A program made the translations under genes and the position numbers. The notes under the pieces are model-generated. The model was not told where the DNA came from and did not search any database. It saw only the letters and a list, made by a program, of their open reading frames with translations. Positions 33,487 through 43,098 of a stretch of DNA of 64,000 nt are shown here, piece after piece; the stretch's first letter is position 1; every line of letters starts with the position of its first letter. This stretch comes from an uncultured SAR86 cluster bacterium (GTDB taxonomy: Bacteria; Pseudomonadota; Gammaproteobacteria; Magnimaribacterales; D2472): NCBI GenBank assembly GCA_902602595.1, contig CACKRJ010000003.1, positions 1 to 64,000 of the forward strand, written 5' to 3'.

Positions 33487-35952
33487 CTAAGAATCTCTCA
33501 AAGTAATCATAGGCGAAACATAGACACTTTTTCTAATAGAGATAATGCCAACAACAAAAATAAAAGTAATCGCAAGGAAAAAACTTAAACCAAGAATTAA
33601 TAAATTTGGTGAATAGATAAGATCAAGAAATTGATAAAAAATTACAGATGAAAGTATTGTTGAAAAAATTATTGCCGTGGTTGCAGATAGCATACCTAAT
33701 ATAAAAAACTCTGATGCAGCTGATTTAAAAATAAGAGACCTGCTAGCTCCAATTGCATGCATAATCGCCGTTTCTTTAGTTCGTTGATCTCTATTCGAGT
33801 ATATGGAAGCAATCAAAGCGAGAATTCCTGCAATCAATGTTAATAAGAAAATATATTGCACAGCCAGGGAAGCGCTTGAGATTGAGCTTTTAGCCTGATC
33901 TATAATTGCCTCTAAATTAACACTTGTGATTGTAGGAAAACGATTAGTAAAGTTATTCATAAACTGTTGTGAGTTTTCTAGCTTGATGCTCGTAATGTAT
34001 GAATTTGGCAATTCTCTTCCTGCTGCAGGAGAAAGAATAAAAAAGAAATTTGGGGAAAAACTTTGCCATTCAATTTCTCTAAAACTAGATACAGAAACAC
34101 TAAATGTTTTTCCTCCAGCTGAAAAAGTGAGCTCATCACCAATCTTAAGATTCATTGATTCTGCAATCTCTCGATCAATTGAGACTTCCGCAACCTCATT
34201 ACCATTAGTCCACCATTCGCCCTCTACCAGTGAATTACTTAGGGGTAATTGATTCCGCCAAGTTAAATTTGCTTCCCGCTCCATAAGATTATCGAAATTG
34301 AGATCTTCAGATCCAGGTCGAGATGCCGATAAAAGTCTACCTCGAATCAAAGGAGTAAGATCTGGAACGATTTTTCCTTGGTCTTTGAAGTAATTGGATA
34401 TGGGATCTATGTTGTATTGCTGAATATTAAACAAAAAATAGTTTGGTGTATCTTTATCCAGAGTTTCGGTCCATGAATCAACCAAATCCGTTCTTGTTTC
34501 CGCAAGCACCACAAGAAATAACAATGAAAGCCCAAATATAATTACTTGTAAAATACTATCATTTCCTTGCTGAACTATATTTTTTAGACCTAATTTCCAA
34601 CCTTTTCCATAAGAAAATTTCACACCTGAAAGCCCATAAATCAACAGCCTACCTATTAAATATAAAGAGGAAGTGACTACGATCAATGAAATAACTATGT
34701 ATATAATTAATTTGATGTCTTGAAATAAAGCTCCTAGAAATCCAAACATTGTAAAAAAAGCAACTAGATAAATCATGAGGTTGCTCGATAGCTTGATATT
34801 AAAGTCATTCCTTAAAATTCTGATAGGCTCAGTTTCACTTAGGATTTTTATATAGGGAGATGCTGTTGCAAATATCACAAAACCAGCTGTAATGAAGCCA
34901 AGAATTACCGGTCGAGATGACGGCGGCGGTAAATCAGCATTAATAATTCCTTGTAAAGTAGAAAGCAAAAGATGCTGTAGCCCATAACCAAAAATTAATC
35001 CTAGTGAAGAACCAAGGATAGCAACTAAAGTTAGCTGCATAATTTGGTGTCCTAAAATAAATAACTTTGAAGCTCCAAAGACTTTCATTAATGATGTATG
35101 AAGAAGGCTTCTGCTTGCATACCGTCTAACCGCCATCATGGATGCAATAACAGAAATAATAATAGTGAAAAGGCTAGCTAAATTAAAAAAGGTTGTTGAA
35201 TTAGCTATATCTTCTCCAAGATTATCTCCTGCATCTAATGCATTTTGCACTCTAATATTGGCTGGCATAGCGTCTAAAGACTTCTCAAAACGTTCAAGGT
35301 TGTCTTGATTACCTGAAAAAAGGTTTCTATAAACAACTCTGCTCCCAGTTTGAATGACCCCCATTGCATCAACATCATTTATATTCACAATCGCGACTGG
35401 ATAAAAACCTACAAAGCTAGAGTTTCTGTCAGGATAATCTTCAATAATGCCCTCAACTATAAAATTTTTATTACCAATAGAAACCTTATCCAGCTCCATT
35501 AACTCTAAAGTTTCTGATACTTTTCTTTCAATCCAGATATTGCCAGACTCTGGTGAGCCAAAATGCTTAATTCTAGCTCCCTGATAATTAACAATCTTTA
35601 ATTCACCTCTTAATGGATATGAAGCAGTTACAGCTTTAATAGAAGTAAGCAGATTATCGTCTTCTGTTATTATCATGCTCAGAAATGTAGACATCTCAGC
35701 AGAATCAAGATCATTTGCTGCAGCTAAGTCCAAATATTTTGAATCTATTTTAGATGCTGATCGCAATACAAGATCTGCACCTAAAATACTTGAAGCCTGC
35801 ATTTGCATGGAGGACTTAAGCCTGTCACCTAAAAATCCAACACTTGAGATCGATGTGACAGCTAAAACAATTGATAAAAATAATATTAATAAGTCGCCAC
35901 TAAAAACTTCAGACCAAAATTTCTTTAAGCCATATAAAAGGCCTCTAATCAT
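33487..35952 (-). CDS. FtsX-like ABC permease, YbbP type
   Basis: An 821-residue inner-membrane protein with the YbbP arrangement: an N-terminal helix, a large periplasmic region, and groups of helices typical of two FtsX domains (near residues 250-370 and 700-815). It overlaps the ATPase gene by 4 bases. YbbA-YbbP systems sit next to tesA in many proteobacteria and are thought to act mechanically on lipids or lipoproteins rather than as simple transporters. That same gene order is found here, which supports the call. Confidence 0.9.
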   Translation of the reverse strand: MIRGLLYGLKKFWSEVFSGDLLILFLSIVLAVTSISSVGFLGDRLKSSMQMQASSILGADLVLRSASKIDSKYLDLAAANDLDSAEMSTFLSMIITEDDNLLTSIKAVTASYPLRGELKIVNYQGARIKHFGSPESGNIWIERKVSETLELMELDKVSIGNKNFIVEGIIEDYPDRNSSFVGFYPVAIVNINDVDAMGVIQTGSRVVYRNLFSGNQDNLERFEKSLDAMPANIRVQNALDAGDNLGEDIANSTTFFNLASLFTIIISVIASMMAVRRYASRSLLHTSLMKVFGASKLFILGHQIMQLTLVAILGSSLGLIFGYGLQHLLLSTLQGIINADLPPPSSRPVILGFITAGFVIFATASPYIKILSETEPIRILRNDFNIKLSSNLMIYLVAFFTMFGFLGALFQDIKLIIYIVISLIVVTSSLYLIGRLLIYGLSGVKFSYGKGWKLGLKNIVQQGNDSILQVIIFGLSLLFLVVLAETRTDLVDSWTETLDKDTPNYFLFNIQQYNIDPISNYFKDQGKIVPDLTPLIRGRLLSASRPGSEDLNFDNLMEREANLTWRNQLPLSNSLVEGEWWTNGNEVAEVSIDREIAESMNLKIGDELTFSAGGKTFSVSVSSFREIEWQSFSPNFFFILSPAAGRELPNSYITSIKLENSQQFMNNFTNRFPTITSVNLEAIIDQAKSSISSASLAVQYIFLLTLIAGILALIASIYSNRDQRTKETAIMHAIGASRSLIFKSAASEFFILGMLSATTAIIFSTILSSVIFYQFLDLIYSPNLLILGLSFFLAITFIFVVGIISIRKSVYVSPMITLRDS

Positions 35953-36617
35953 AATAATTGCCCTTCTGAGAGTTCATAAACTTCATCACATTTTTCTGCT
36001 AAAGACAGATCATGAGTTACTAGAACTAAGGTTGTTTGGATGAGTTCATTTAATGAAAATATAAGATCGGTAATAGAGCTTGAGCTCTTTTTATCCAGAT
36101 TACCTGTTGGCTCATCAGCAAATAATATTTTTGGCTTGTTAACAATGGATCTTGCTATAGCAACTCGCTGCTTTTCACCGCCACTTAATTGAGTCGCAAA
36201 ATGCTTTGCCCTTTTTAAGAGTCCAACTTGTTTTAGGGCTTCGTAAGCTTTATCTATTGAGTATGGATCTCCGGAAATTTCAAGTGGCAACATAACATTG
36301 TCAAGAGCGGTTAATCTTGGCATCAAATGAAAAGATTGAAATACAAAGCCAACATCCTTACCTCTAATTTGAGCTCTCTTATCTTCATCAAGGCTTGTAA
36401 TTTGAGAACCCAGCAACTTAACAGTTCCAGCAGTCGGCAAATCAAGTCCAGCCATTATAGCCAAAAGTGTAGTTTTGCCAGAGCCAGATGGTCCAACCAA
36501 AGATACTGGTTTACCTTGTTCAACCGATAAATTTATATCCTTAACTATTGTCAAAAGACCCTCCGGACTGTTAACTTCTTTTGTGATGTTCTTAACTTCT
36601 AAAATTAAATTGCTCAA
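35949..36617 (-). CDS. ABC transporter ATP-binding protein, YbbA type
   Basis: A 222-residue ABC ATPase. Walker A is GPSGSGKTT, the signature is LSGGEKQRVAIARS, and Walker B is ILFADEPTGNLD, all as in the LolD/MacB/YbbA group. I choose the TTG at 36617, preceded by AAGGA, because it gives the usual N-terminus (SNLILEVKNITK); the frame upstream to 36689 adds 24 residues that look unlike the family. With this start the gene overlaps the start of the divergent tesA by about 32 bases. Partner of the FtsX-like permease. Confidence 0.9.
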   Translation of the reverse strand: MSNLILEVKNITKEVNSPEGLLTIVKDINLSVEQGKPVSLVGPSGSGKTTLLAIMAGLDLPTAGTVKLLGSQITSLDEDKRAQIRGKDVGFVFQSFHLMPRLTALDNVMLPLEISGDPYSIDKAYEALKQVGLLKRAKHFATQLSGGEKQRVAIARSIVNKPKILFADEPTGNLDKKSSSSITDLIFSLNELIQTTLVLVTHDLSLAEKCDEVYELSEGQLL

Positions 36618-37245
36618 AATATCCTTGGGTTTGCTTTTAGGTATTCTACTGGCACTTCCTTCGTCAGTAAATTCATCAACACAATTCAATAAAGATGAAT
36701 ATGTTGTAGTTATTTTAGGAGATAGTTTAAGTGCTGGTTATGGGGTAAAAATTCAAGAGTCTTGGCCATCTATCCTTGAGCATAATTTAAATTCAAGGGG
36801 CATGAATATAAAAATTATAAATGCTGGAATCAGTGGCGATACTACATCTGGAGGTCTATACAGACTCCCCAAATTATTGAAAGAGCATAAACCAAAATTA
36901 ATAATCTTAGAGCTTGGTGGAAATGACGGCTTGAGAGGAATGCCTATCAAAAAAGTAATAAAAAAAAATTTAGATGAGATGATAAGAATGTCACTAGATG
37001 AAGGATCCAAGGTCGCGCTAATTGGAGTGGAGCTTCCTCCTAATTACGGATCAAGATATACAGATAATTTTAAAAATATGTATGTAGATTTAGCGAATCA
37101 ATATGATTTAACCCTTGTGCAAGGCTCAATAAAGGAAATGGTCTCATTAAGTCTTATGCAGGCAGATGGCATTCATCCAAATGTCAAAGGACATCTGCAA
37201 ATAGAGGAAGAAGTGAGAAGTAAAATCTTCAGTTTTTTGGATTAG
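36586..37245 (+). CDS. tesA: TesA-like SGNH esterase/thioesterase, exported
   Basis: A 219-residue GDSL/SGNH hydrolase. Block I is GDSLSAGYG (nucleophile about S47), block II NAGISGDTTSGG, block III GGNDGLRG and block V DGIHPN, giving the Ser-Asp-His triad and oxyanion hole. A signal peptide (LKISLGLLLGILLALPSS) sends it to the periplasm. I use ATG 36586; no ribosome site is visible and internal TTG starts are possible, while the longer frame to 36475 would be antisense to the ATPase P-loop. As in E. coli, it is divergent from the ybbA-type gene. It should act as esterase, thioesterase and lysophospholipase. Confidence 0.9.
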   Translation: MFLTSKIKLLKISLGLLLGILLALPSSVNSSTQFNKDEYVVVILGDSLSAGYGVKIQESWPSILEHNLNSRGMNIKIINAGISGDTTSGGLYRLPKLLKEHKPKLIILELGGNDGLRGMPIKKVIKKNLDEMIRMSLDEGSKVALIGVELPPNYGSRYTDNFKNMYVDLANQYDLTLVQGSIKEMVSLSLMQADGIHPNVKGHLQIEEEVRSKIFSFLD

Positions 37246-37249
37246 ATTA

Positions 37250-37981
37250 TTACTGACTAAAGTCTCTAAAATTCTTAAATATCAGTTTTTTTGAAGTAGA
37301 TCGCATTGGATTGATATCAATACCACCTCTTCTTAAAAATTTTCCATACACCGTTAAATCATCAATTTTGAAATCATTTCTTAATGATATAAAAATAGAT
37401 TCAATACAGGCTTCATGAAAATCACCCCTATTTCTATATGATTTTAACAATTTAATTAACTTTTTTGCATCTATTGAGTCAGAGGCAGAATGAATATAAA
37501 TATTCCCCCAATCGGGCTGAGAGGTCACAGGGCATATAGATCTAAAACCTTGAAAGCGAGTAACCTTATTTTTTGGCACTTTATTTTTAAATTTTGAAAT
37601 AAGAGTCGAGATTGGCATATCATCAAATCTTTTTAGCTTTCGAACTGAAACCGAGGAACCTAAAACCTTAGTTAAATCTTTTTCAATTAACTTATATGCG
37701 TTAGCAGGCTTAGAAAATTTTTTATTATAAAATGATGCCAAATAAAGTTTCAAAGACTTAGATTCAACTGTAAGCACAGAGTGCATTGAAATTTTAATTT
37801 CTAATGCTTCGATCACGGGAAGATTCCTAGAATTTAGATATGAAAATTCATAAGCATTCCAATAATCTAAGCCAAAAAATTTATTTAAATGCTGATTATT
37901 TCTGGGTATAGAGTCTAAAAAATCTGGAGAATAAGAATCTAGTTTTGGCGAGGATTGATTTCCTAGATATTTAATCTTCAC
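37250..37981 (-). CDS. queF: NADPH-dependent 7-cyano-7-deazaguanine reductase
   Basis: A 243-residue bimodular QueF, which reduces preQ0 to preQ1 in queuosine biosynthesis. The catalytic Cys is C150 in SICPVTSQPDWGN, with the proton-donor Asp D157, and the QueF substrate motif ESKSLKLYL is at about 73-81. It is shorter than E. coli QueF (282 residues) but both halves are present. It overlaps the ABC-2 permease gene by 4 bases at the end of a long operon and converges with tesA 4 bases away. Confidence 0.93.
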   Translation of the reverse strand: MKIKYLGNQSSPKLDSYSPDFLDSIPRNNQHLNKFFGLDYWNAYEFSYLNSRNLPVIEALEIKISMHSVLTVESKSLKLYLASFYNKKFSKPANAYKLIEKDLTKVLGSSVSVRKLKRFDDMPISTLISKFKNKVPKNKVTRFQGFRSICPVTSQPDWGNIYIHSASDSIDAKKLIKLLKSYRNRGDFHEACIESIFISLRNDFKIDDLTVYGKFLRRGGIDINPMRSTSKKLIFKNFRDFSQ

Positions 37982-38757
37982 TGACGAGTTCCAACCCCTT
38001 TATGTAAAAGAATTAAACATGCAGAAGTAAGAACAGCAATAAAAAAAATAATCATTGATAATGCAAATGGAATAGATACATCGCTTACTCCAAGCATCCC
38101 TTCCCTAAAGGTATTGACTACATATAACATTGGATTTGCCATAGAGATATTTCTCCAAATATCAGGAAGTATATTGATAGAATAAAATACACCCCCCAAA
38201 TAAATTAAGGGCGTAAGGACAAAAGTAGGAATGATAGAAATATCATCAAAACTATCTGCAAAAATGGCATTGATAAAACCCATCAATGAAAACAATATAG
38301 CTGTTAAAAATAAAACGGAAATAGTCAGTAATGGATTCACAATTGTAAAAGATGGGTAAAAGAAAAGGCTGACACAAAAAACAATGCAGCCAATTAAGAC
38401 GCCGCGAGAAACCCCACCCATAATAAAGCCAACCAATATGGCCCAATTTGGCATTGGAGAAACAAGTAATTCTTCAATAGATTTTTGAAATTTAACAGAG
38501 TAAAAAGAAGAAACAACATTTGCATATGAATTAGTAATAACAGACATCATAATTAGTCCAGGAATCATAAACTGAATATAATCGAGTCCGTCCATAGAAC
38601 CAATTCTTGGACCAATTAAGGATCCAAATATAACAAAATACAAAGACATGGTAACTGCAGGTGGAACCAATGTTTGCACCCAAATCCTCAAATAGCGTTT
38701 AATCTCTTTTCTAATAAGAGTAATCAAAGAAACTAATATTTCATTCCTTCTTCTCAT
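37978..38757 (-). CDS. ABC-2 type permease, YadH-like
   Basis: A 259-residue membrane protein with about six helices. It has the ABC2_membrane layout of YadH and NodJ: IMMSVITNSYANVVSSFYSVKFQKSIEELLVSPMP in the middle and LTPLIYLGGVFYSINILP before the last helices. It pairs with the ATPase encoded 2 bases upstream to form an exporter of unknown substrate. YadGH-type systems are common in proteobacteria and remain uncharacterised in most. Confidence 0.9.
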   Translation of the reverse strand: MRRRNEILVSLITLIRKEIKRYLRIWVQTLVPPAVTMSLYFVIFGSLIGPRIGSMDGLDYIQFMIPGLIMMSVITNSYANVVSSFYSVKFQKSIEELLVSPMPNWAILVGFIMGGVSRGVLIGCIVFCVSLFFYPSFTIVNPLLTISVLFLTAILFSLMGFINAIFADSFDDISIIPTFVLTPLIYLGGVFYSINILPDIWRNISMANPMLYVVNTFREGMLGVSDVSIPFALSMIIFFIAVLTSACLILLHKGVGTRQ

Positions 38758-38759
38758 AA

Positions 38760-39677
38760 TTAATGCTTTTTCACCATCTCAATAAACATTTCTTCCAACC
38801 TATTTGATTCATTGCGCATCGATGAAACATTTATACCAAGAGCTGATAATTGATCAAAGAGATGATTAATAGATTGATCTTTTTTAATTGCAACATTTAA
38901 TGTTGTTGGATCCTCAAGAGTGATTGGAAAATTAGGGATAGAAGGAGGTTGATCTAAAGACTTATCTATATCTAAAAGAAATCCTTGAACATCCAAGCGA
39001 CTTAAAAGATCTTTCATTGAGGTGTTTTCAACTATCTCACCATGATCAATAATAGCTATGTTTTTACATAATTGCTCAGCTTCTTCCAGGTAGTGAGTGG
39101 TTAAAATAATTGTAGTGCCTTGAGCATTGATCTCTTTTAAAAAATCCCACATCTCCCTTCTAAGTTCAATATCAACCCCGGCTGTAGGCTCATCAAGTAT
39201 TAAGAGTTTTGGCTCGTGAATTAATGCCTTTGCAATCATTAGCCTTCTCTTAAATCCACCAGATAATGTTCGAGCTTGCTCATTACGCTTTTCCCAAAGA
39301 CCAAGACGCTTAAGAGTAATTTCAGTTTTTAGCTTAGAATCTTTTAACGGTATACCATAAAAACCTGCTTGAGTATTAACAATATCTATAACTTTCTCAA
39401 AATTATTGAAATTTATTTCTTGTGAAACAACTCCAAGTAAGCGCTTTGCTTCGGGGAAGTTTTCGTCTATATCAATATCAAAGATTTTTACTTTACCAGC
39501 ACTCTTAGTAACTAGTGATGCGATAATTCCTATTGTGGAAGATTTTCCAGCTCCGTTTGGTCCAAGCAATGCAAAGAAATCTCCTTCTTTTACGGAAAGA
39601 TTAATACCTTTTAAGGCAACTACATCTGAATCATAGATTTTTTTAAGATTAGTTATCTCAAGAGCAAATTGACTCAT
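38760..39677 (-). CDS. ABC transporter ATP-binding protein, YadG-like
   Basis: A 305-residue ABC ATPase. Walker A is LLGPNGAGKSS, the signature LSGGFKRRLMIAKAL, and Walker B LLILDEPTAGVD. The C-terminal 80 residues form the accessory region usual for exporters of ABC-2 type. It overlaps the NCS2-like permease gene by 4 bases and is paired with the following ABC-2 permease. Confidence 0.92.
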   Translation of the reverse strand: MSQFALEITNLKKIYDSDVVALKGINLSVKEGDFFALLGPNGAGKSSTIGIIASLVTKSAGKVKIFDIDIDENFPEAKRLLGVVSQEINFNNFEKVIDIVNTQAGFYGIPLKDSKLKTEITLKRLGLWEKRNEQARTLSGGFKRRLMIAKALIHEPKLLILDEPTAGVDIELRREMWDFLKEINAQGTTIILTTHYLEEAEQLCKNIAIIDHGEIVENTSMKDLLSRLDVQGFLLDIDKSLDQPPSIPNFPITLEDPTTLNVAIKKDQSINHLFDQLSALGINVSSMRNESNRLEEMFIEMVKKH

Positions 39678-41059
39678 GTACCCTCTTCTTCAAATCCATC
39701 AACAAAAACTGCCAACAGCAAACCTATCAGAAGACCCACCCAGGCACTATAAAAAGTAATGAAGAATGCAATAAGAAGAGCTGTTGCCATTTCAGAATTC
39801 TTTTTTGGAATTGCCATGGCAACATAAGCACAAGCAAAACCAGTTAAGATTAATGTCAAGGTCAGGGCCATTACCATCAATGGCTGCATGAGAGTTACAA
39901 AAGGTAGAGTAAAATATAAGAACGGAATTCCCATTAAATAATAAGAACCAATTCCATCAAAAATTGAAGGCATTTGTTTGCGCCCCTTTTTCCATTGTTC
40001 AGCTACAACGACATGGACTCCTGTCCAAAGTGCTCCTTGAGTTGGAAAAAAAGGATTAATCAATGAAGCCAATAGATTTCTAATTCCAACAGAAAGATGT
40101 GAACGATTAAGATCAATAGGTAGCTTCTCATCATCTCTATGTTTTTGAGCATCTTTAAGAACTTCTGTTGCAGTAACTAAATCTCCAAAAAGAAGCATAT
40201 AACCTATTATCACAAGAGGTAATGCATCTATATACATCTGCATTGTGGGTAATCCAATATATAGTGGAGAAGTTTTTTCGATTAAGCTGATGATTGCTGG
40301 GATTTTGAAACCCCACTCAATATTAAAGGTTAACTCACCTAGAAAGAAAGCTACCAAACCAGCAATTAAAAATCCTGGCAATAACCCCAACGAACCAATT
40401 ATTTCAAAAAATTTATTTTTAGCAGCGATTCTTTTAAATGGATTAGAAAATGTGGTTATGATGCATAGGACTATGGCTACTGTCATTGAGACAGGTTGTA
40501 AAAGGTATGCATCAAAGTCTTCAAAAAATACTTGATAAAAAGCAGCCAAAGCAGCTCCCAAGATAATTCCAGCTTTTAATCCATTTGGTATTCTTTCAAC
40601 CAATATTTTGCCCCAACCAGTTAATCCTAGAATTAAAATTAATGCAGTGAATTCAAAACACATTGCTGCCATAAATTGAAAGGCTTCAGGGTTGTATCTG
40701 CATACACCATCAACACAAATATCTGATCCTTCGGTAGGAACACCATAGTAACCAGCAGCAGCCAAAGCGCCCATTACGATTGGAACAGCAGGGGTGACCC
40801 AGCCTGGCGCCATAGGCTCTCCAAAAATTATAGGGCCGGCTGCAATAAAAGTTCCTGCGACCATACTTAAAGCTACGGCTTCCTCGAAAGTTAAACCAAG
40901 TTTCATTGCTAAAGGAGCAGCTGCAAAAGCAGTAGCTCCTGAAATTACAAGACCTTGAAGAAATTCAGGAGCTCTAAATTTTATATGGATAAAAGGAATC
41001 CTCAGGGTAAAGGGACCCCATTTAATTCCAGTACTTTTTGAAGTTTGAATTGTATTCAC
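39674..41059 (-). CDS. NCS2/SulP-like transporter
   Basis: A 461-residue integral membrane protein with about 12-14 helices. Features that point to the nucleobase-ascorbate or SulP fold are the long first helices (FLQGLVISGATAFAAAPLAMKLG), a GWVTPAVPI stretch, and the late FFPTQGALWTGVHV. I cannot tell the substrate: purine, uracil, anion and vitamin carriers share this fold. The gene overlaps both neighbours by 4 bases, with the VWA gene upstream and the ABC ATPase downstream, so the whole set is one transcript. Confidence 0.7.
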   Translation of the reverse strand: MNTIQTSKSTGIKWGPFTLRIPFIHIKFRAPEFLQGLVISGATAFAAAPLAMKLGLTFEEAVALSMVAGTFIAAGPIIFGEPMAPGWVTPAVPIVMGALAAAGYYGVPTEGSDICVDGVCRYNPEAFQFMAAMCFEFTALILILGLTGWGKILVERIPNGLKAGIILGAALAAFYQVFFEDFDAYLLQPVSMTVAIVLCIITTFSNPFKRIAAKNKFFEIIGSLGLLPGFLIAGLVAFFLGELTFNIEWGFKIPAIISLIEKTSPLYIGLPTMQMYIDALPLVIIGYMLLFGDLVTATEVLKDAQKHRDDEKLPIDLNRSHLSVGIRNLLASLINPFFPTQGALWTGVHVVVAEQWKKGRKQMPSIFDGIGSYYLMGIPFLYFTLPFVTLMQPLMVMALTLTLILTGFACAYVAMAIPKKNSEMATALLIAFFITFYSAWVGLLIGLLLAVFVDGFEEEGT

Positions 41060-42231
41060 TTTGATAGCTCTGCCATACCCTCTTCTAGACCCTTTAAAGT
41101 TAATGGAAACATTCTGTTATCCACTAGTTCTCTAATAATACATAATGAAGAAGTATAGTCCCAATGATCATCAGGAACAGGGTTTAACCAAGCCACTCTA
41201 TCAAAATGATCGCATAAACGTCTGATAGTTGCTCCGCCAGGCTCTTCATTCCAATGCTCAATACTTCCCCCAGCATTAGTAATTTCATAAGGTGCCATGG
41301 TGGCATCGCCCACAAAAATAACTTTATAGTCAGCACTATATTTGTTAATGATATCTTGCACCAAAAATCTCTCTTGAGTTCTTCTTCTATTGTCCTCCCA
41401 AACAGATTCATAGACACAATTGTGAAAGTAGAAATATTTTAAATGCTTAAATTCGGTCTTAAGAGCTGAAAAAAGTTCTTCACATAATTTAATATAAGGA
41501 TCCATTGATCCGCCAACATCAAAAAAGATTAAAACCTTCACATGATTGGTTCTTTCAGGAATCATATTAATATCTAAAATTCCTGCGTTTCTAGCTGTAG
41601 ATTTAATGGTTCCATCCATGTCCAACTCATAATCTGTGCTTTGGCGTGCAAACTTTCTTAATCTCCTTAAAGCAACTTTGATATTTCTAGTTCCTATCTC
41701 AACAGAATCATCTAGATTTTGAAATTGTCTTTGCTCCCAAACTTTCACAGCCTTTTTATTTCCACCCTCTCCCCCAACTCTTACTCCTTCAGGGTTGTTT
41801 CCGTTATTTCCAAAGGGTGAAGTACCATTTGTGCCAATCCACTTATTTCCACCTTCATGCCTTTCTTTTTGCTCCTCAAGTCTTTTTTTGAATTCTTCAA
41901 GTAACTTTTCTAAACCGCCCAAAGATTGAATTTTTTTTAACTCTTCAGGGTTTAATTCTTTTTCGAATGCTTTACGCAACCAGTCCTCAGGAATGAGCGC
42001 TTCAAAAATATCCTCTAACGTTTCGATTCCTTTAAAATAAATTTCAAAAGCTCTATCAAACTTATCGTAATTTTTTTCATCTTTTACAAGAATTGTTCTT
42101 GAGAGAAAGTAAAAATCTTCCATATCAGCAAATGCAAGATTTTTTTCAAGCGCGCCTAATAAATCAAGTAGTTCTCTTAAGGTACAAGGAACTCCTGCAG
42201 ATCGAACTGTATGAAAAAGATTAATTAACAT
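41056..42231 (-). CDS. VWA domain protein, CoxE-like
   Basis: A 391-residue cytoplasmic protein. An N-terminal helical part (about 1-130) leads through a Gly/Asn-rich linker (about 130-165, HEGGNKWIGTNG) to a von Willebrand A domain with MIDAS motif FFDVGGSMDPY around residue 240. It begins directly after the MoxR gene, the standard pairing of MoxR-AAA plus VWA proteins, which act together as chaperone-like machines for metallocentre insertion or complex assembly. The client could be one of the membrane proteins encoded next, though that is inference. Confidence 0.88.
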   Translation of the reverse strand: MLINLFHTVRSAGVPCTLRELLDLLGALEKNLAFADMEDFYFLSRTILVKDEKNYDKFDRAFEIYFKGIETLEDIFEALIPEDWLRKAFEKELNPEELKKIQSLGGLEKLLEEFKKRLEEQKERHEGGNKWIGTNGTSPFGNNGNNPEGVRVGGEGGNKKAVKVWEQRQFQNLDDSVEIGTRNIKVALRRLRKFARQSTDYELDMDGTIKSTARNAGILDINMIPERTNHVKVLIFFDVGGSMDPYIKLCEELFSALKTEFKHLKYFYFHNCVYESVWEDNRRRTQERFLVQDIINKYSADYKVIFVGDATMAPYEITNAGGSIEHWNEEPGGATIRRLCDHFDRVAWLNPVPDDHWDYTSSLCIIRELVDNRMFPLTLKGLEEGMAELSK

Positions 42232-43081
42232 TTATTTCGCTTGCTCTCTCCTTGACATGAATGCAAGTCTTTCAAGAAGCTGCACATCTTGTTCGTTTTT
42301 TAGAAGTGCGCCATAAAGTGGCGGAATTGCTTTTGATGTATCGGCATTTTTTAAGATTTCATCTGGGAGTTCGTCTGACATAAGCAATTTTAACCAATCG
42401 ATTAATTCAGAGGTTGAAGGTTTTTTCTTCAATCCAGGAATTTTTCTGACATCAAAAAATAAATCTAAAGCATCTTTAACCAGAGCCTTCTTTATTTTAG
42501 GATAATGAACTTTAACAATACCTTCCATAGTTGGACGATCTGGGAATTGAATATAATGAAAAAAACATCGTCTTAAAAATGCGTCTGGGAGCTCTTTTTT
42601 CATTATTGGAAGTGATGATGATTAGTGGTCTTTTTTTTGCTTTGATTGTCTCCCCAGTTTCATAGCAGTAGAATTCCATACGATCGAGTTCTTGCAATAA
42701 GTCGTTTGGAAATTCAATATCTGCCTTATCTATCTCATCGATAAGCAGAACTACTTGCTTATCTGATTCAAAAGCTTCCCACAACTTTCCTTTTTTGATG
42801 TAATTTTTAATATCCTTGACCCTCTCATCTCCTAATTGAGAATCTCTGAGTCTTGTAACAGCATCATATTCATAAAGTCCTTGTGATGCTTTTGTAGTGG
42901 ATTTTACATGCCATTCAATTAATTCCATTCCGAGCGATTCAGCAACTTCAATAGCTAACAATGTCTTACCAGTTCCTGGCTCCCCCTTAATAATTAGAGG
43001 CCTCTCTAATGCTATAGTTGCGTTAACAGCCATACTGAGATCTTCAGTTGACACATAATTTTTAGTACCAGTAAATTTCAT
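42232..43081 (-). pseudogene. MoxR-family AAA ATPase, split by a frameshift
   Basis: Two overlapping reading frames together make one normal MoxR protein of about 283 residues. The first (from ATG 43081) has Walker A GEPGTGKT at 33-40 and Walker B LLIDEIDKAD, and runs well as far as TSNNEK; the second continues with ELPDAFLRRCFFHYI and the C-terminal lid. The join is an A6 run on the minus strand (plus-strand T6, 42595-42600) where one A too many shifts the frame. Removing one A restores the protein. Either this is an assembly or sequencing slip, a strain-specific break, or slippage during expression. It is paired with the VWA gene that follows immediately. Confidence 0.85.
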
Positions 43082-43098
43082 TTGGTTTCCTTTTTTGA

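Noticed and set aside
42595-42601. AAAAAAG slippery heptamer as a dnaX-like -1 programmed frameshift
   Set aside because: The heptamer is in the wrong phase, and a +1 change is needed to join the two MoxR frames.
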